Shown piece after piece: positions 39,581-54,200 of a stretch of 60,000 nt of DNA. This stretch comes from Glandiceps talaboti (Eukaryota; Hemichordata; Enteropneusta; Spengelidae). The translations under genes were made by a program, and so were the position numbers. Where the stretch lies: assembly GCF_964340395.1 (NCBI RefSeq), contig NC_135568.1, positions 9,472,776-9,532,775 of the forward strand, given 5' to 3'. Numbering within the stretch: position 1 is the first letter of the stretch; every line of letters begins with the position of its first letter. A model generated the notes under the pieces. The model had not been told where the DNA came from. It did not search any database and was given only the letters and a program-made list of their open reading frames with translations.

Positions 39581-42500
39581 TCAACTTCTAACATTTCCGG
39601 TCACTGCATTTGGAGCTCGTAGTGGTAGACGGGACCTGTTTGGTGTTGGTAGTTTACTGTCTCGAACTTTTCGTGTTTGCCTATTAACAATACCTCTATT
39701 ACTATCCACTGACTCTGTATCCGAAATCTCATTTTCAATGTCAGAAACTTCCTTCTCTGAAACTGTAGAATCTGCGGTCACAATCTTGTCAGGTGCCTGT
39801 ACAGTTGGCTGTAAGGTAACAAGAATACACACTATGAAATACAGTTGACTCTAGAATAGTCAGTGGTATTTGAGATTCCAGAATATACACTATGCAAGAT
39901 ACTCGATACATTCAGTGGTATTTTAAAACACACACTATGCAAGCTATTCAAATACTCATTGGTATTTCAGAATATACACTATGTAATACTAGAATACAGT
40001 CAGTGGTATTTCAGAATACACACCATGTAATACTAGAATACAATGTCGTATTTCAGAATACACACCATGTAATACTAGAATACAATCAGTGGTATTTCAG
40101 AATACACACCATGTAATACTAGAATACAATCAGTGGTATTTCAGAATACACACCATGTAATACTAGAATACAATCAGTGGTATTTCAGAATACACACCAT
40201 GTATTACTAGAATACAATCAGTGGTATTTCAGAATACACACCATGTAATACTAGAATACAATCAGTGGTATTTCAGAATACACACCATGTAATACTAGAA
40301 TACAATCAGTGGTATTTCAGAATACACACCATGTAATACTAGAATACAATCAGTGGTATTTCAGAATACACACCATGTAATACTAGAATACAATCAGTGG
40401 TATTTCAGAATACACACCATGTAATACTAGAATACAATCAGTGGTATTTCAGAATACACACCATGTAATACTAGAATACAATGTCGTATTTCAGAATACA
40501 CACCATGTAATACTAGAATACAGTCAGTGGTATTTCAGAATACACACCATGTATTACTAGAATACAATCAGTGGTATTTCAGAATACACACCATGTAATA
40601 CTAGAATACAGTCAGTGGTATTTCAGAATACACACCATGTATTACTAGAATACAATCAGTGGTATTTCAGAATACACACCATGTAATACTAGAATACAGT
40701 CAGTGGTATTTCAGAATACACACCATGTGATACTAGAATACAGTCAGTGGTATTTCAGAATACACACCATGTATTACTAGAATACAATCAGTGGTATTTC
40801 AGAATACACACCATGTAATACTAGAATACAATCAGTGGTATTTCAGAATACACACCATGTAATACTAGAATACAATCAGTGGTATTTCAGAATACACACC
40901 ATGTATTACTAGAATACAATCAGTGGTATTTCAGAATACACACCATGTAATACTAGAATACAATCAGTGGTATTTCAGAATATACACTATGTATTACTAG
41001 AATACAATCAGTGGTATTTCAGAATACACACCATGTAATACTAGAATACAATCAGTGGTATTTCAGAATACACACCATGTAATACTAGAATACAATCAGT
41101 GGTATTTCAGAATACACACCATGTAATACTAGAATACAATCAGTGGTATTTCAGAATACACACCATGTATTACTAGAATACAATCAGTGGTATTTCAGAA
41201 TACACACCATGTAATACTAGAATACAGTCAGTGGTATTTCAGAATACACACCATGTATTACTAGAATACAATCAGTCGTATTTCAGAATACACTATGTAA
41301 GATTCTAATGGTTAGACTCCCAATTGCCCCCAACAACATATGCAAAATACATGTTAATTATAAGCATCATTATACAAAATGTATGCAAATTAGCTACTCT
41401 TGAGTGATATCTTAACAGGGGAGATCACTCAACCAGTGTAACTACCGTAGTGATAATTGACCAGTAACATACCTGAGTATTTTCTTCTTGTTCTTCAGGT
41501 ATTTCCTCTTCATCGTCAAACTTTGGTTGATACACTTCCATAAACTTGTTGATCAAAATTTCATGTGGGGCTGTTTTCTGCAAGTCACGTGGATAGTTGA
41601 ACTGGCGTCTTACTGGAGTGGTTCCTTCAAATTCAACGACAAGCAATGTGTAAGGCAAGCAATTAGTGAGTAGAACCATAGACCTTCCACCAATGGGGAT
41701 GGGGGGGGGGTCTATGGTAGAACGGTGACGACAGTGTGATAACTGAATACAATACGCAAGTTTGTTGGAAGTGGCCGTATGGATGACAAGTTGGGGTATT
41801 TATTTTTAATTTTTAATTCATAAAACACCTTAGTGTGTTTTTTGACTTGAAAAATAAATGAGAAGTAACATAGACCAAGTCTGTGTCTGTAACTCAATAA
41901 ATCTTATTTCATGTGTATTGAAATGTAAATTCTGGGAGGAGGTGGGAATTTCATAGAATCATTTGGCATTGATTACTTTAGAACACTTTGAGAACCTTTC
42001 AAAATGTTTTCCAGTACCTGTTGGAACATCTTCTTTCAATTCTTCATCTATAAACGCCTGGCACTCTGTCACTCTGTTTTGTATTTGACCTTCCATAAAA
42101 TCACTCCATAGTTTAGTGCCTGATGACTGGTAGCTCATGGATGTCACCGTCTCATTCCTCTTGGCTTCATTTTTCTCATTCATGACTGTTGCTGCAGCAA
42201 CTTGTTCTTGTGTTTGCGTATCTACATCACAATGCAATGTCTATAACAAAAAATTATGTTACAATTATTGCAGCTAATGTTAGTTTAAGTTTAGTTTATT
42301 TCAGTAAAACAAGAAGATTGACAGCACAGATATACACATAAAAACTGGTACAAATTGTTGAATTACTTGGATACCCCACAAAGTCAAAGACTTGTTTCCA
42401 GTGGGGTCCATACAGTGATTGAAGAAAGTATCGGGATAAGCAAAGGTGTTTAACTACGTGGAATTGGAAAGAATAACAGAAGTAGGGAAAACATGGAGGC

Positions 42501-45500
42501 AAACTAACTAATAACGAATAAACTCGCTGTTAGGAGTGCAAAGCAAGTTAAACAGTTGATACTACAGGCAGTGTGCCCTCTAATGATAGCCAAATTTTGT
42601 TGTTGTGAGTCAAAATGATGAAAACTGGGATTTCTTGAGTCACCACATAGTAAAATTTTGGTGTCACTAGAAATTGTGCGCGTCAGTGGCACGTCAAATT
42701 GGCTTAGAGGGCACACTGCTACAGTGTAAACAGTGTAGATGTCATACAATTTTGTATTGAGAGCTAAACATAATCATGGTTGGGATGCTATCATTCATTG
42801 TAATTGTCGACAGTTCTTTAGCTGAAAGCACTTTTTACAAATTGACTATTATAGACAAGCCACATACTCTCTAGGCTTATATGCTATGTTCAGACATCTA
42901 AAGTGACTTTAAGGTGGGGTAAGTCATAAAGACAATACAGGCACTCATAGCATGCAAACATATGCAATTATAAATTTTACCTTACTTTGAACATAAATCA
43001 ACATAATGGTTGGGTGAGACGAGGAAGATTCAAATACAAAACTGTTTGTCTTGACAGTGAGATAAAGTGTAACATTTTATGTCAGTACATACTATCAATG
43101 TCTGTATAATTCGTGAAAACAAATTTGCATGAGATGTAAAAAAAACATCATGCTAATTGAAACTCTAGAGTTACTCTGATTTGGTAGTAAAAAATATACT
43201 GCTTAATGAAACTATAGAGTTACTCTGATTTGGTAGTAAAAAACATCATGCTAATTGAAACTCTAGAGTTACTCTGATTTGGTAGTAAAAAATATACTGC
43301 TTAATGAAACTCTAGTGTTACTCTGATTTGGTAGTAAAAAACATCATGCTAATTGAAACTCTAGAGTTACTCTGATTTGGTAGTAAAAAATATCATGCTG
43401 CTTAATTGAAATGCTAGAGTTACTCTGATTTGGTAGTAAATTAACACCATACTAATTGAAACTCTAGAGTTACACTGATTTGGTAGTAGTTTACCTCTAA
43501 GGACTTGATTTGCATGTGTATAGAATTTTTGGTCTTTTCTGCCATTTCAACACACTGGGTAGATACATTGTCTGTAGTCTTGATTTCCTAGCAAAAAAGG
43601 CAAAGAAAGAAAGAAAGAAAATGTTTGACAAATGAAGAACTGTAGTGAGTAAACACAAAGAGTAATATATTAATAACAATATATCGTCTTTCTACCAGAG
43701 GTGGGGGTGGGGTATTTGTTTATACACAAAATACTACAAGCTGAGAAAAACAGGATTCACAATGTGATTCTTATAGAGCATTTTCTCTCAAAGTGCTGTA
43801 CAATTATTACCTATGGCGTATGCCAAAAATGGCATAATTGGCTCTTTATAACTACTTCAACTCCCTGTGAAGCATACATACAATCATTTGTGACTACAAC
43901 CGACCGCCTCATGATATTGTAGACAGCGCCCTCAGCATTGTGAATGCGCATAGTATATAGAATGCACATACGTAGTCATTGCACCGCAATGCATTCTTGG
44001 GTAAAACCACCAAAAAACCATCGCTTAGTATATAAGACGGACATGCGTACTTGTCATTAAGCCACTACGTGGCCGCTGCGTAAGCTATTTTTACTGTTCA
44101 ATTCTCAAATTATTACTGCTTGTACTGTATTTTAGCTCTGTTCATCGGAGAAACTTTTACACAAAAATTGTCCCTCTTTATCTTGTTAAAAAGTGACACA
44201 TTATTATAATGAACATTTGACAGAAAAACAAAGTAAACTTACTTGTTCAAAGCCTTCATCCAATTCCTGAGATGTAGCTTTCAATGAATTTACATGTTCT
44301 GATGAGTAATTACCAACTGTAGACTGTATTACGTCAACATACCTACCAAACAAACAAAAATACAAATGTAGTTGGTCAGTATTAAAGTTAGTGACTCAGT
44401 CATTCTAATCAGTCAGACACAGCAAACAGACAGAAAGTCAGTTTATCAGTCAATTTGTGACTCAGTCCATTAGTAACATTGTCAGTGTTCTTTCTTCAGT
44501 CAGTCAGTCCATCACCAATTGTTCGTTGATTATTCAGAGACAGAAAAGTCAGTCCACCAGTCCACAGTCAGGTACTTAGGCAAACAGAAAGCCAGCTTAT
44601 AAGACTGTCAATCAATCAATCAATCAATTGATTAGTGAGTCAGTCCATTAATAACGCTGTCATATGCTCAGTCTAATACTGTAATAGATATAAAGTCAGT
44701 TATAGATTGTCAATCAAATCATTCACTTCATTATTAACACTCATTTGAACAGCACTCCTAGTGGCCAAACAATGTAATCTTTTGTTTTTCTGATAATCGG
44801 ATTATGGCAGATTGATGACAGAATTACCACTTTACACTTACTGTTTTGTATTGGTTTGCATGGACTGAACACATTCCTTTGCTTCCACCATTTCACTTTT
44901 TAACTGCATACAAAGAAAAAGAGAAACAATTAAAAAACCAAATATGGCATACAAAATGAAGAGGGGTGAGTGAATACTTGTCCAACGTGTATGCACAGAT
45001 CTGGTTGTTCATCCTAACTATTGCAGTAATTAGTAACAACTGCACTGATAGTCTCAGTTACCCAGACTCTCACTGCTTGGGGCTTTACAATGAGACCACC
45101 CAGAGTAGCCTGTAAGGTATGCCATGACGGGGTGCCCTCGCATTGTCGGACCCTGAGAGGAGGCCAGTACAACAAGGTGCATCATGCAGTGTACACCCAG
45201 ATAAGAGTCTGGGGGAAACGTAATCCAAACTCACCCACACAATACACAAACAGGCTAAGAAATGACATGTCTTGTTGTAAATGTTCATACCTGCTCATGA
45301 CCCGTCTGTGATATTGTTTGCTGTTCATCTACCATCACCTTTAAAGCTTCAATCTGCTGCAAAAGCGACTGTAAAGTAAAGTAAAGTTAAGAAAAGAAGA
45401 GTAAAGGGATATACTACTAAACAAGAAAGACTATAGTTACAATAGTGCTATTTCAAAATGATGTGATGCTGACAGTGCGCTCATTCTAGGTAGGTCAGTC

Positions 45501-48189
45501 ATTTCCGAAATTCCGTTTTGTGGTTATAATTGATGGCAATCGCGATAGCGCATGATGGTACGTGATCCAGCGAAAGTACTTTCGGAAGACTGAGATGACA
45601 ATCTGACTGTTGTCGCTCCATCAATATCAGCACTGCTCAATATGCTTCACATTTCCTGAGCACCCATAGACAGATGCACCAATGTGTCATTGATCATGTT
45701 TGCTGCAAATATATCACTTAATATGCATTGCGCATATGGACAGGCGCCCTCAACGTACATTTCATCCATCCTTTTTTTTTTCTGCATGCACAAATGCATC
45801 AGCAGGATTAGAATGCAAATATAAACATAGCTTACTGAATGAAATTGGTTTCGTTGAACGTGTTGATGAGTTTCCCCTTGCTGACTCTTGTGTATGATGG
45901 ATTGTAGATATTCAGTGGCTTTACACTGTTCAGTCATCAATTCCTGTAGCTGACTTAGACACTGCTGTTCAAACTGTTGTGTCTCTTCTATGTGTTGTGA
46001 TAGCTGAAACAGATAATTACATGTTATCCCCAATATTGTTCTTTGTTCAGCCAAGGAAAATTATGAGTGACCTAAGTGGGCTTTGTCCCAATGAGTCTCT
46101 AGACGAGTAGTAACAAAACCATTAGATCAGGTGTAAAAAAAATAAATTGTGTGGTTTCGATTACATTCAATTTTAAAATAGGTGGGGTAGGTAGATATTT
46201 TATTTTATTTTTTAAATTTTTTATTTTTTTTCATATGTGATTGTGTAGTTCAGGTAGTTATGTTTTCTGTTGATTTCTATATGGTCTCTGTGTTATTGGC
46301 TACTTCTTATCAGATGTACAGCCATTACAGATTGGAAGAATGTTTTATATTGTCTTTTTTCAGTTGATGTTTATTTCAACATCCACTATTTCTTGTGAGA
46401 CTTCACAATTTTCGTGGTTTTCTTTTCTTTTTTCTGGAATATGTAAAAAAAAAAGTTTAGGGTCGGCGTGAAAAACTAGATGGGGGTCGGGTAACTGGAA
46501 CCAAACAATTTTTTTTATTAGGCCTAACCTTAAAACACAATGGTAATCATAATCATTTTACCTAATCTTTGCTAGAGATGAAATTTTAATAATTTTGAAC
46601 GCTGTTGTAATTTATCCGTGTACAGAATATAGCGGTATCGATGATAGATAAGGAAATGTTTATTGGGCGGAGTAACCATTAATGCGAGAACCTGGAATCA
46701 AAACCTGGGACTTTAAGTTACTACACTTCTTGAGTTTCCCAATTAAAGATGAATTAATCCATAAAAATATTCCCGTCCACCCCTTTCCTACATAAAATGG
46801 AAGCTGCCATTCCACCCAAAACAATAGGAATGTACCATAAACATACATACAATGGGGTAGTTTAGGAGTATCTACCTGTTGTCGGCTCTGTGTCTGCCTT
46901 TGTTTCATGGTACACGTCATGTCGTTCAGCGTCTTCCCTAAAAGGTTCATTGAGTCAGTTACAAACGTCAATAAACCATGCATTGAATGATTACCCTGGA
47001 GATGAACAGATTGTAAAAAAATCTCATCAATGCAAAGAAGTCACTGTAAAATTATGTTTTTACAACCCATAACACCAAAGTAAAGCAGTTTCTGTATGTA
47101 CCACAATCGTTTATAGCATCCATATCAAGTGTAAAAGTATACTGTTTCATTTGCTAATTGACCGCATTATGAAGGTCATATACCCGGCTTGTAATTAAAC
47201 TAATTGAAAAAGTATACTTTCATACTTGATATGAATGCTATAAACAGATGTAGCACATTGAGAAAGTGCTTTACTTCAGTGTTACTCGTTGTTAAGTGGC
47301 CAAAAGGATGAGGATTGGGTATCTATTTTGGATTTTCATTTTATTAAACTATATTATTTTATGGCTTCATACTTAAAACAACATATGCTAAGTCCTTATG
47401 CAACTCAATAAATTGCAGCAGATTAATGTTGTAAATGTGTAAAATGTTTGTCATTGTACATACAATAATAAACTTTCTACACATTTTTAAAAGCTTTTGG
47501 CAATGTATTGAGTTACAAACACAGACTTGTCAATGTTGTTTCACACTGATTATCAAAATAGGACGCCATGATAAAATTATTTTATAAATGAAAAATCCAA
47601 GATAAATACCTAATACTCATCTATATCGCCACTTCAAAAAAATTTGCAGTTTTCAAAAAACATGGTATCATCTATTTACCATTGTCACTGTCATTATATT
47701 TAGTAAAAAAATTACAACACACATCTCTACCATTGAACATGAAAGTGGAAGGAAAGCTAACACATATTGCTGTTTACAGACAATAGCAAATTAGCTGTGT
47801 GCAACCTGGTGATATTGTCTATTTGATATTTACTGCAAATTCAACACTGTATGTGACTTGTTATAGTAAACGTAGAGACAAACAATGTAACCAATACATG
47901 TACTCTAGTGACATCAATATATCAAAGTGGTCATATGGATGAGGATTGGATATTTATTTAACATTTTTAAACATATGGTGACAGGGCTTTCAGTGTGTAT
48001 GCTCCTAAACTGTGGAATAGTTTACCGCTTGAGCCTCGACTACTTGAGAAATTTGCTCCTTTCAAGAAGAGTCTTAAAACGTATATTTTCCGACAATGCT
48101 ATTGCTGATGTTTTTAAATTGATTGCTAATTTTTAAATCCAATTATATTTTTAGTGAGACATGTTTGTGTAGTGGTCTTTAAAGAATAA

Positions 48190-48226
<37 letters not shown>

Positions 48227-51200
48227 TTTTCATTTATAAAAATGTTATCATGGCTTCTTACTTTACAAATCAATGTGAAACAACATTGATAAAGTCTGTG
48301 TTTGTCACTCAATACATTGCAAAAACCTTAAAAATGTGTAAAAAGTTTGTTATTGTATGTACAATGACTGCAATTTATTGAGTTACAAACAAGGACTTGG
48401 CATACATTGATTGACATTAATTTTTCAAGTAGGAAGCCATGATAAAATTGTTATATAAATTTAAAATCGTAAATAAATAACAAATCCTCGTCCATATGAC
48501 CACTTTAATTAAGTATTTTTGTTTGGGGCTGGGTTGAAATGATAGTAAAATGCATTCTATGTTTATGTAAAAAACAACAACATTGTGTTCCATGAATGAA
48601 ATTCCTGGGCAATTTCAATTTTCTGAATATGAAACTTACATTTTGATTGTTTGGCTCACTGCCAATTAGTTGGTTAGTTTGATTCTTTACTCCACTACTC
48701 AAGAGTTTCATTTGTCCAACCACTGACTCCATGGCTGAACACTGCTCTGTGAAAAATATATCTGCAAAAAGGAATATAAAAAAAAGAGAAAGAATTGACA
48801 AATTTGTTCAAATTAGTATGTAGGTAACTTATTGCTGCACTAGTTATGAATAAAAACGACCTCTAATTAACATGATGCAGTGTCCAACTATTGGTATTTT
48901 AACAATTTTTGATTGATTGATTTTCAAAATAGGTGTTGTTGGTAGATTTTTTATTTTATTTTATATTTTTTTTCATGTGTGAGTGTCTACTTCAGGTTTT
49001 CCATTGTTTTCCAAATGGTCTCTGTGTTGTTTATTTCTTCCTATCAGATATATACAGCTATTTCAGATTGGAAGAACAGTTATATTATATTGTCTTTTTA
49101 AGTTGATGCCAGTTTCTGCATCCACTATTTCTTGTGAGACCACAATTTTTGCGATTTTATTATTTTTTCTCTCAAATACGTAAAAAGGTTTAGAGTTGGC
49201 AGTCTAAAAACTAGGGGGGGGGGGGGGGAAACCAAGCAATTATTTTTTTTAGGCCTTATAGCTAGTGCATCTCTAAAAGAAGTCTTTGAGTTGCATTAAT
49301 AACACCAAAAATCTTTGAATCACAACTTTGATGAAAAAAAGAAGACCACAGAAGAGCAATTCTTACTTACCACAACTTTCTTGTTCTTTGGCAAAGTGTT
49401 CGATTTGTTTCTTACAATTCTGTGATATATTCTTCTTCATCTTCCCAAGATTAGTTGAAATGGTTTGCTTGAATTTCTCCTGCTGGGTCATATTGTGTTT
49501 CTCAACAGCTTTCTTTCTATCTAGTTTACTGTGAACACCGTCAAGATCACCTAAACTGGATTCGGTGGTAGTCAACAGCTAAAGTGCAACAATAGAGAAG
49601 TTTATGGCATTGAATTAATGACAGCCACAATAAGTTCAGGATACATAATTCACTCTGCCCAGCACTGTTTCTGAAACTCTGAAGCTAAAGTTTTTAAACA
49701 TGTTCATCAGGTCAGTAAATCTGATAACATGTAATATGTTCTTGTGCCATGACCAACAGTTCTTATTACTTACAAGTAACAGTTCACATGTTCGGTCAAC
49801 ATGCAATGTCAAAAACTATCCATTTGTTAGCTTTACAGCTAGGCAGCAAATGGACAGTTTTACAAAGTCTGTCAACCTGAACAGGTGAAATGTAACTCAT
49901 AAGTAATAAGGTTAAGAACCCTTGGTTGTGGTACACGAATGTATTATTACTATGAAGCTGAAGTTCTTCTATATTTTGTGCACTGTCAATGAAAAACAGC
50001 TGAACAAAATTTTCCCAATATAATATGTGCCATTTTTAAAAACTGAATTGATGTATTCACTTGATATATAAAACTAATACAGGTATGAACATTTCAAAGA
50101 TGTTATCAGGATAATACAACCACAGAAATAATTCGGTCTGAACTAAACAAGACTCTGACCATCACAAAATGAATATACAAGAAAAAAGGACAAGTGCAGC
50201 AGGTTTATTTTCATAAATTTTGGGTCATTTTATCTTCAGGATTTCCTATCACATAAATTGTGTGTGATTACCAAGGTACATCAAAGTGAATTTCTCACAG
50301 GTATGATATGGAAGGGTGGTGGTGTTACACTTACCTCGGTGGCCTGACTGTACAGTTCAGTTTCGACTGTGACATGTTCTCCAACCAAATGAGTCTGCTG
50401 GTCTCTTTCTATCACAGTCTCTTTAAGGTTCTGACAATAAACAGCAAGATAAACAAATGTATTTCTCATACAACACTGGTAATCCAGCCTTCAGTTTACT
50501 AAGTTACTAAGATAGACGCAAACTAAATCTATTGTTCTTCAATGTGGTAGATTACACAAATGGATGATAGCAGTTCCTCTATTGTGTGATTCTAATCACC
50601 CTGTGATCAACATAGTGTAAACATTGGAAGTCCCAAAACAGCACTGCAAGTTCATGGAACTCTAAATGCACTAGTGTTCAGAGACGCATCCCTACTGAGA
50701 CTATAATTAAACCAATATCCATTCCATAGTTTTTTACTGTTAATAACATTTACTATGTATATATAGTATTTTATTTGCCACAAACTCAAAATCATATCAA
50801 TATAACAAAAGAGAAAAAGTAAAAAAGACAGTGGAATAAATATTACACATAAACTGATGGATGAATACAGAGTTTATGGCTGGACCACAAAAATAGTTTG
50901 AAACAAACTAGTCAAGTTTGTGGCCCATACTACAATTGATTAAACAAAATAATCAAAGCAAAAACAAAAACAAATTTGAAATTAAAACAAAAACAAACAA
51001 AAAACAAACAAAACGCGTTCATCAAAAAATATATAACTGGCATTAAATGCAATGTAAGGTAGAAAAAGCTGAATTAATTTTGTAACAAATACTGTTTTAA
51101 CTGAGATTTAAAAGTAGTCCTGGATTGTATTTTTTTCAATTCTTCAGGTAAGGAGTTCCAATGTTTTGCAGCTGCATACTGAAAATTGTGTTGCGTCAAA

Positions 51201-54200
51201 GTAAGATTTACTTTGGGAATGTAAAAGTTATCTCTCGCTGTATTCCGAGTGTGATACGTATTTGGTGGTGTGTTAAAGTAGTCGTTAACTGTTTGCGGGA
51301 AGTGACCGGCCCTCAAATCAAAAATAAATAAAGAAGTATTAAATTTGCATTGCTGGTGGACATTTAGAATTCCTAGTTGCTGAAAAAGAGGGGAGGAGGG
51401 AGCATCAATATTTGAAAAAGTTATAAAGCGAATAACTTTCTTTTGAAGGTTTAAGATAGGCTTGAGAAATGTATTGTATGTATTGCCCCATATCTCTATA
51501 CAATATGAGATATGGGGCAAGATCATAGAGTTATACAACAGAAGAAGAGTAGATTTAGGTACGTAATAACGAATTTTGGAAATTATGCCAATAATTGGAG
51601 AAATTGCTTTCCTAACTTTTTCAATGTGTGATGTCCAAAGCATATTTTGATCTAAACACACGCCAAGATAATTGGTTGACGTTACTTGTGAAATTTGTGA
51701 GCCATTGATGCCCAGACTTCCCTCCATTTTCACCAATCTTTGCGAAGTCTTAATAATCATGAAATTAGTTTTTTCTACATTGATAGTGAGCCTATTGGCG
51801 TCGCACCAGTCACATACTTTCCTGAAGTCGAAATGGAGTTGATCAAGCTGAATTATATTTGAGGGATTGTTGATAAATTGAAACAAGTTTGTGTCGTCGG
51901 CAAATAATCGAAATTCAAATGCATCAGTAGCGTTCACAATATCATTGATGTAAATCAGAAAGAGAAGGGGGCCTAAAATTGAGCCTTGTGGTACTCCACA
52001 TTGTATTTCGCTATATGGCGAGGTAACATTATTTATACAGACACACTGCTTACGTTGGGAGAGATAACTTTTAAACCAAAGTAAAGGCAAGCCTCTGACA
52101 CCATAGTGGCTCAGTTTCTGAAGAAGAATACTATGGTCTATTGTGTCAAAGGCTTTCCGCAAATCAATGAAAATACCACATGTCAGATAACCATTGTCCA
52201 GCTTATTAGCAATACCAGTGATCAGGTCAACCAGGGCAAGCTTAGTACTGTGTTTTTTCCTGAAACCAAACTGAGTTTTGATGAGGATGTTGTATTTTTC
52301 AAGATATTTAACAAGTTGATGATTGACAATAGATTCAAACACTTTACTGATTACGGGCAAAATTGAAATGGGGCGATAATTGCCAACATCGCATGGCGAA
52401 CCTTTTTTATAAATAGGTATTACCTTGGCAATCTTAAGAAGACTTGGAAAAATACCATTGTTGAGAGAACAGTTAATTATATGTGTGAGAGGGCATGCAA
52501 TAATGTGAGCAGCGTGTATAACTAAGAGGGGATTAATTGTGTCCTGACCGGTAGCTTTGCGGGGATCAAGCTTGAATATTTCTCCCAGGACGTCTTCTTC
52601 AGACACGGGGTGAAAGAAAAAGGAGTTGAGGTAGTTCCCATCCAGGTATTGTCTAAAGTCTTTGTTGCTTGTAATCTTTTGAGCAAGATTGGGCCCAATA
52701 CTAGTGAAATAATTATTGAATTCTTGAGCAATATCTCTTGTATCTGTTAAGCATGTGTTTCCAGGGTTGTTTGTAGTTAATTTATCGGGAGTATATTTGG
52801 TATGTGTTTTGTTCAACATCTCTTTAATAATAAGCCAAGTTTTGTTGGTGTTGCCAGAGGCATTTGAAATTTTATTGGTGTAGTAGTTTTTCTTAGCCAA
52901 CCTAAGGAGCTTCGTCAATGTATTCCTGTACCTAGTATACTTATTTTTAATTTGGTTATTCCTTGGGTGATTTTTCATTTTCGAGAAAAGTTTATGTTTT
53001 GTATGTATGGATGCAAATAAGCCCTTTGTGATCCAGGGTCTTTTAATTGACTTGTGTGTTCTTGTAGATGTTTTTATTCGAAGATGTCTTCTGATAACAG
53101 TATGAAATAAATCATTAAAAATATTGTATGCTTCAGACGGGTCTTCGCACATGTGGACTGGTTGCCAGGATACATTGCTTAGGTCAGCTAAAAAGGCCTC
53201 TTTGTTGTAATTCCTGAAATCGTAGGTGTGTGTTTTGGTAACGTTTTCAAAAACGTGATGCAGACTTTTAATAATGCCGAAAATTGGATAGTGGTCTGAA
53301 ATGTCTGTTTCAATTGTACCGGACTCAATAAAGTGGTCAGTAATATTTGTCACCAGGTGATCTATTACCGTGTGTGAGGTGTTAGTAACTCTGGTAGGGG
53401 TGTTAATTAATTGTGTCATATTGTATGTATTCAGGAGAGAATTGTAATGAGTAACGGGTGGGCTGTCTAAAGATGTGTCAATATTCATATCGCCAAGGAG
53501 AATACAATCACGCCCGTTCACTGACACCTGATCAAGGCATGCTTCTAAACTGTCAATGAATTCATTAAAAGGTGTGTTGGGTCTTCTGTAGATAACGCCT
53601 ATAACAATCTTTTTGTTGTTGATCATAGTTTCCCCAAAGATGGATTCGCAGTGATTAATTTTACATGTGTTAATGCGAGAGAAGGACAACGAGTTGTGAA
53701 AATACAGAGCGACTCCACCACCTTGTGAGGCTTCACGATTACAAGTAACGAAAGTATAGGAAGGCAAATCATAAAGACAGCAATTTGAATCGGGATGTAA
53801 CCATGTTTCCGTTAGAGCTATAAAAGGAAAATTTTGATCTAACATGCTTAAAAAGTTAACAAAGCTATCGAAGTTTTTTGTAAGGGATCTGACATTGCAA
53901 TGTAGGAAAGAACATGAACTGTGTAAAAGATTTCTATCAGAATTGAACTGGTTGACTGTGCAAGACTTGCAGCTGTATTTAACTATGAGTTCTTCGTTCA
54001 TCATGAAATGGCTGACATACTTAGAGAATAAGTAATCGAAAAATAGTTACCCACTACTTTGAATATCTTCAATGAGACAAGTCTGATGATATTGTATTCA
54101 ATAAAGAAATACATGTAATACGAGTATATTTAGTTAGACGATACGATCGAGATCTCTTATAGTTGCTACGATGATTGCTGGGTCGCCGACATTTTTCCGC

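Noticed and set aside
39856-41312. CRISPR-like array of regular 45-bp units
   Set aside because: The whole unit repeats with no unique spacers, and it lies in an intron of an animal gene; this is a minisatellite.
45045-45270. Slightly GC-richer intronic block suggesting a SINE or small RNA gene
   Set aside because: I could not find tRNA-like A and B boxes or a tail, and it has no second copy in the window.
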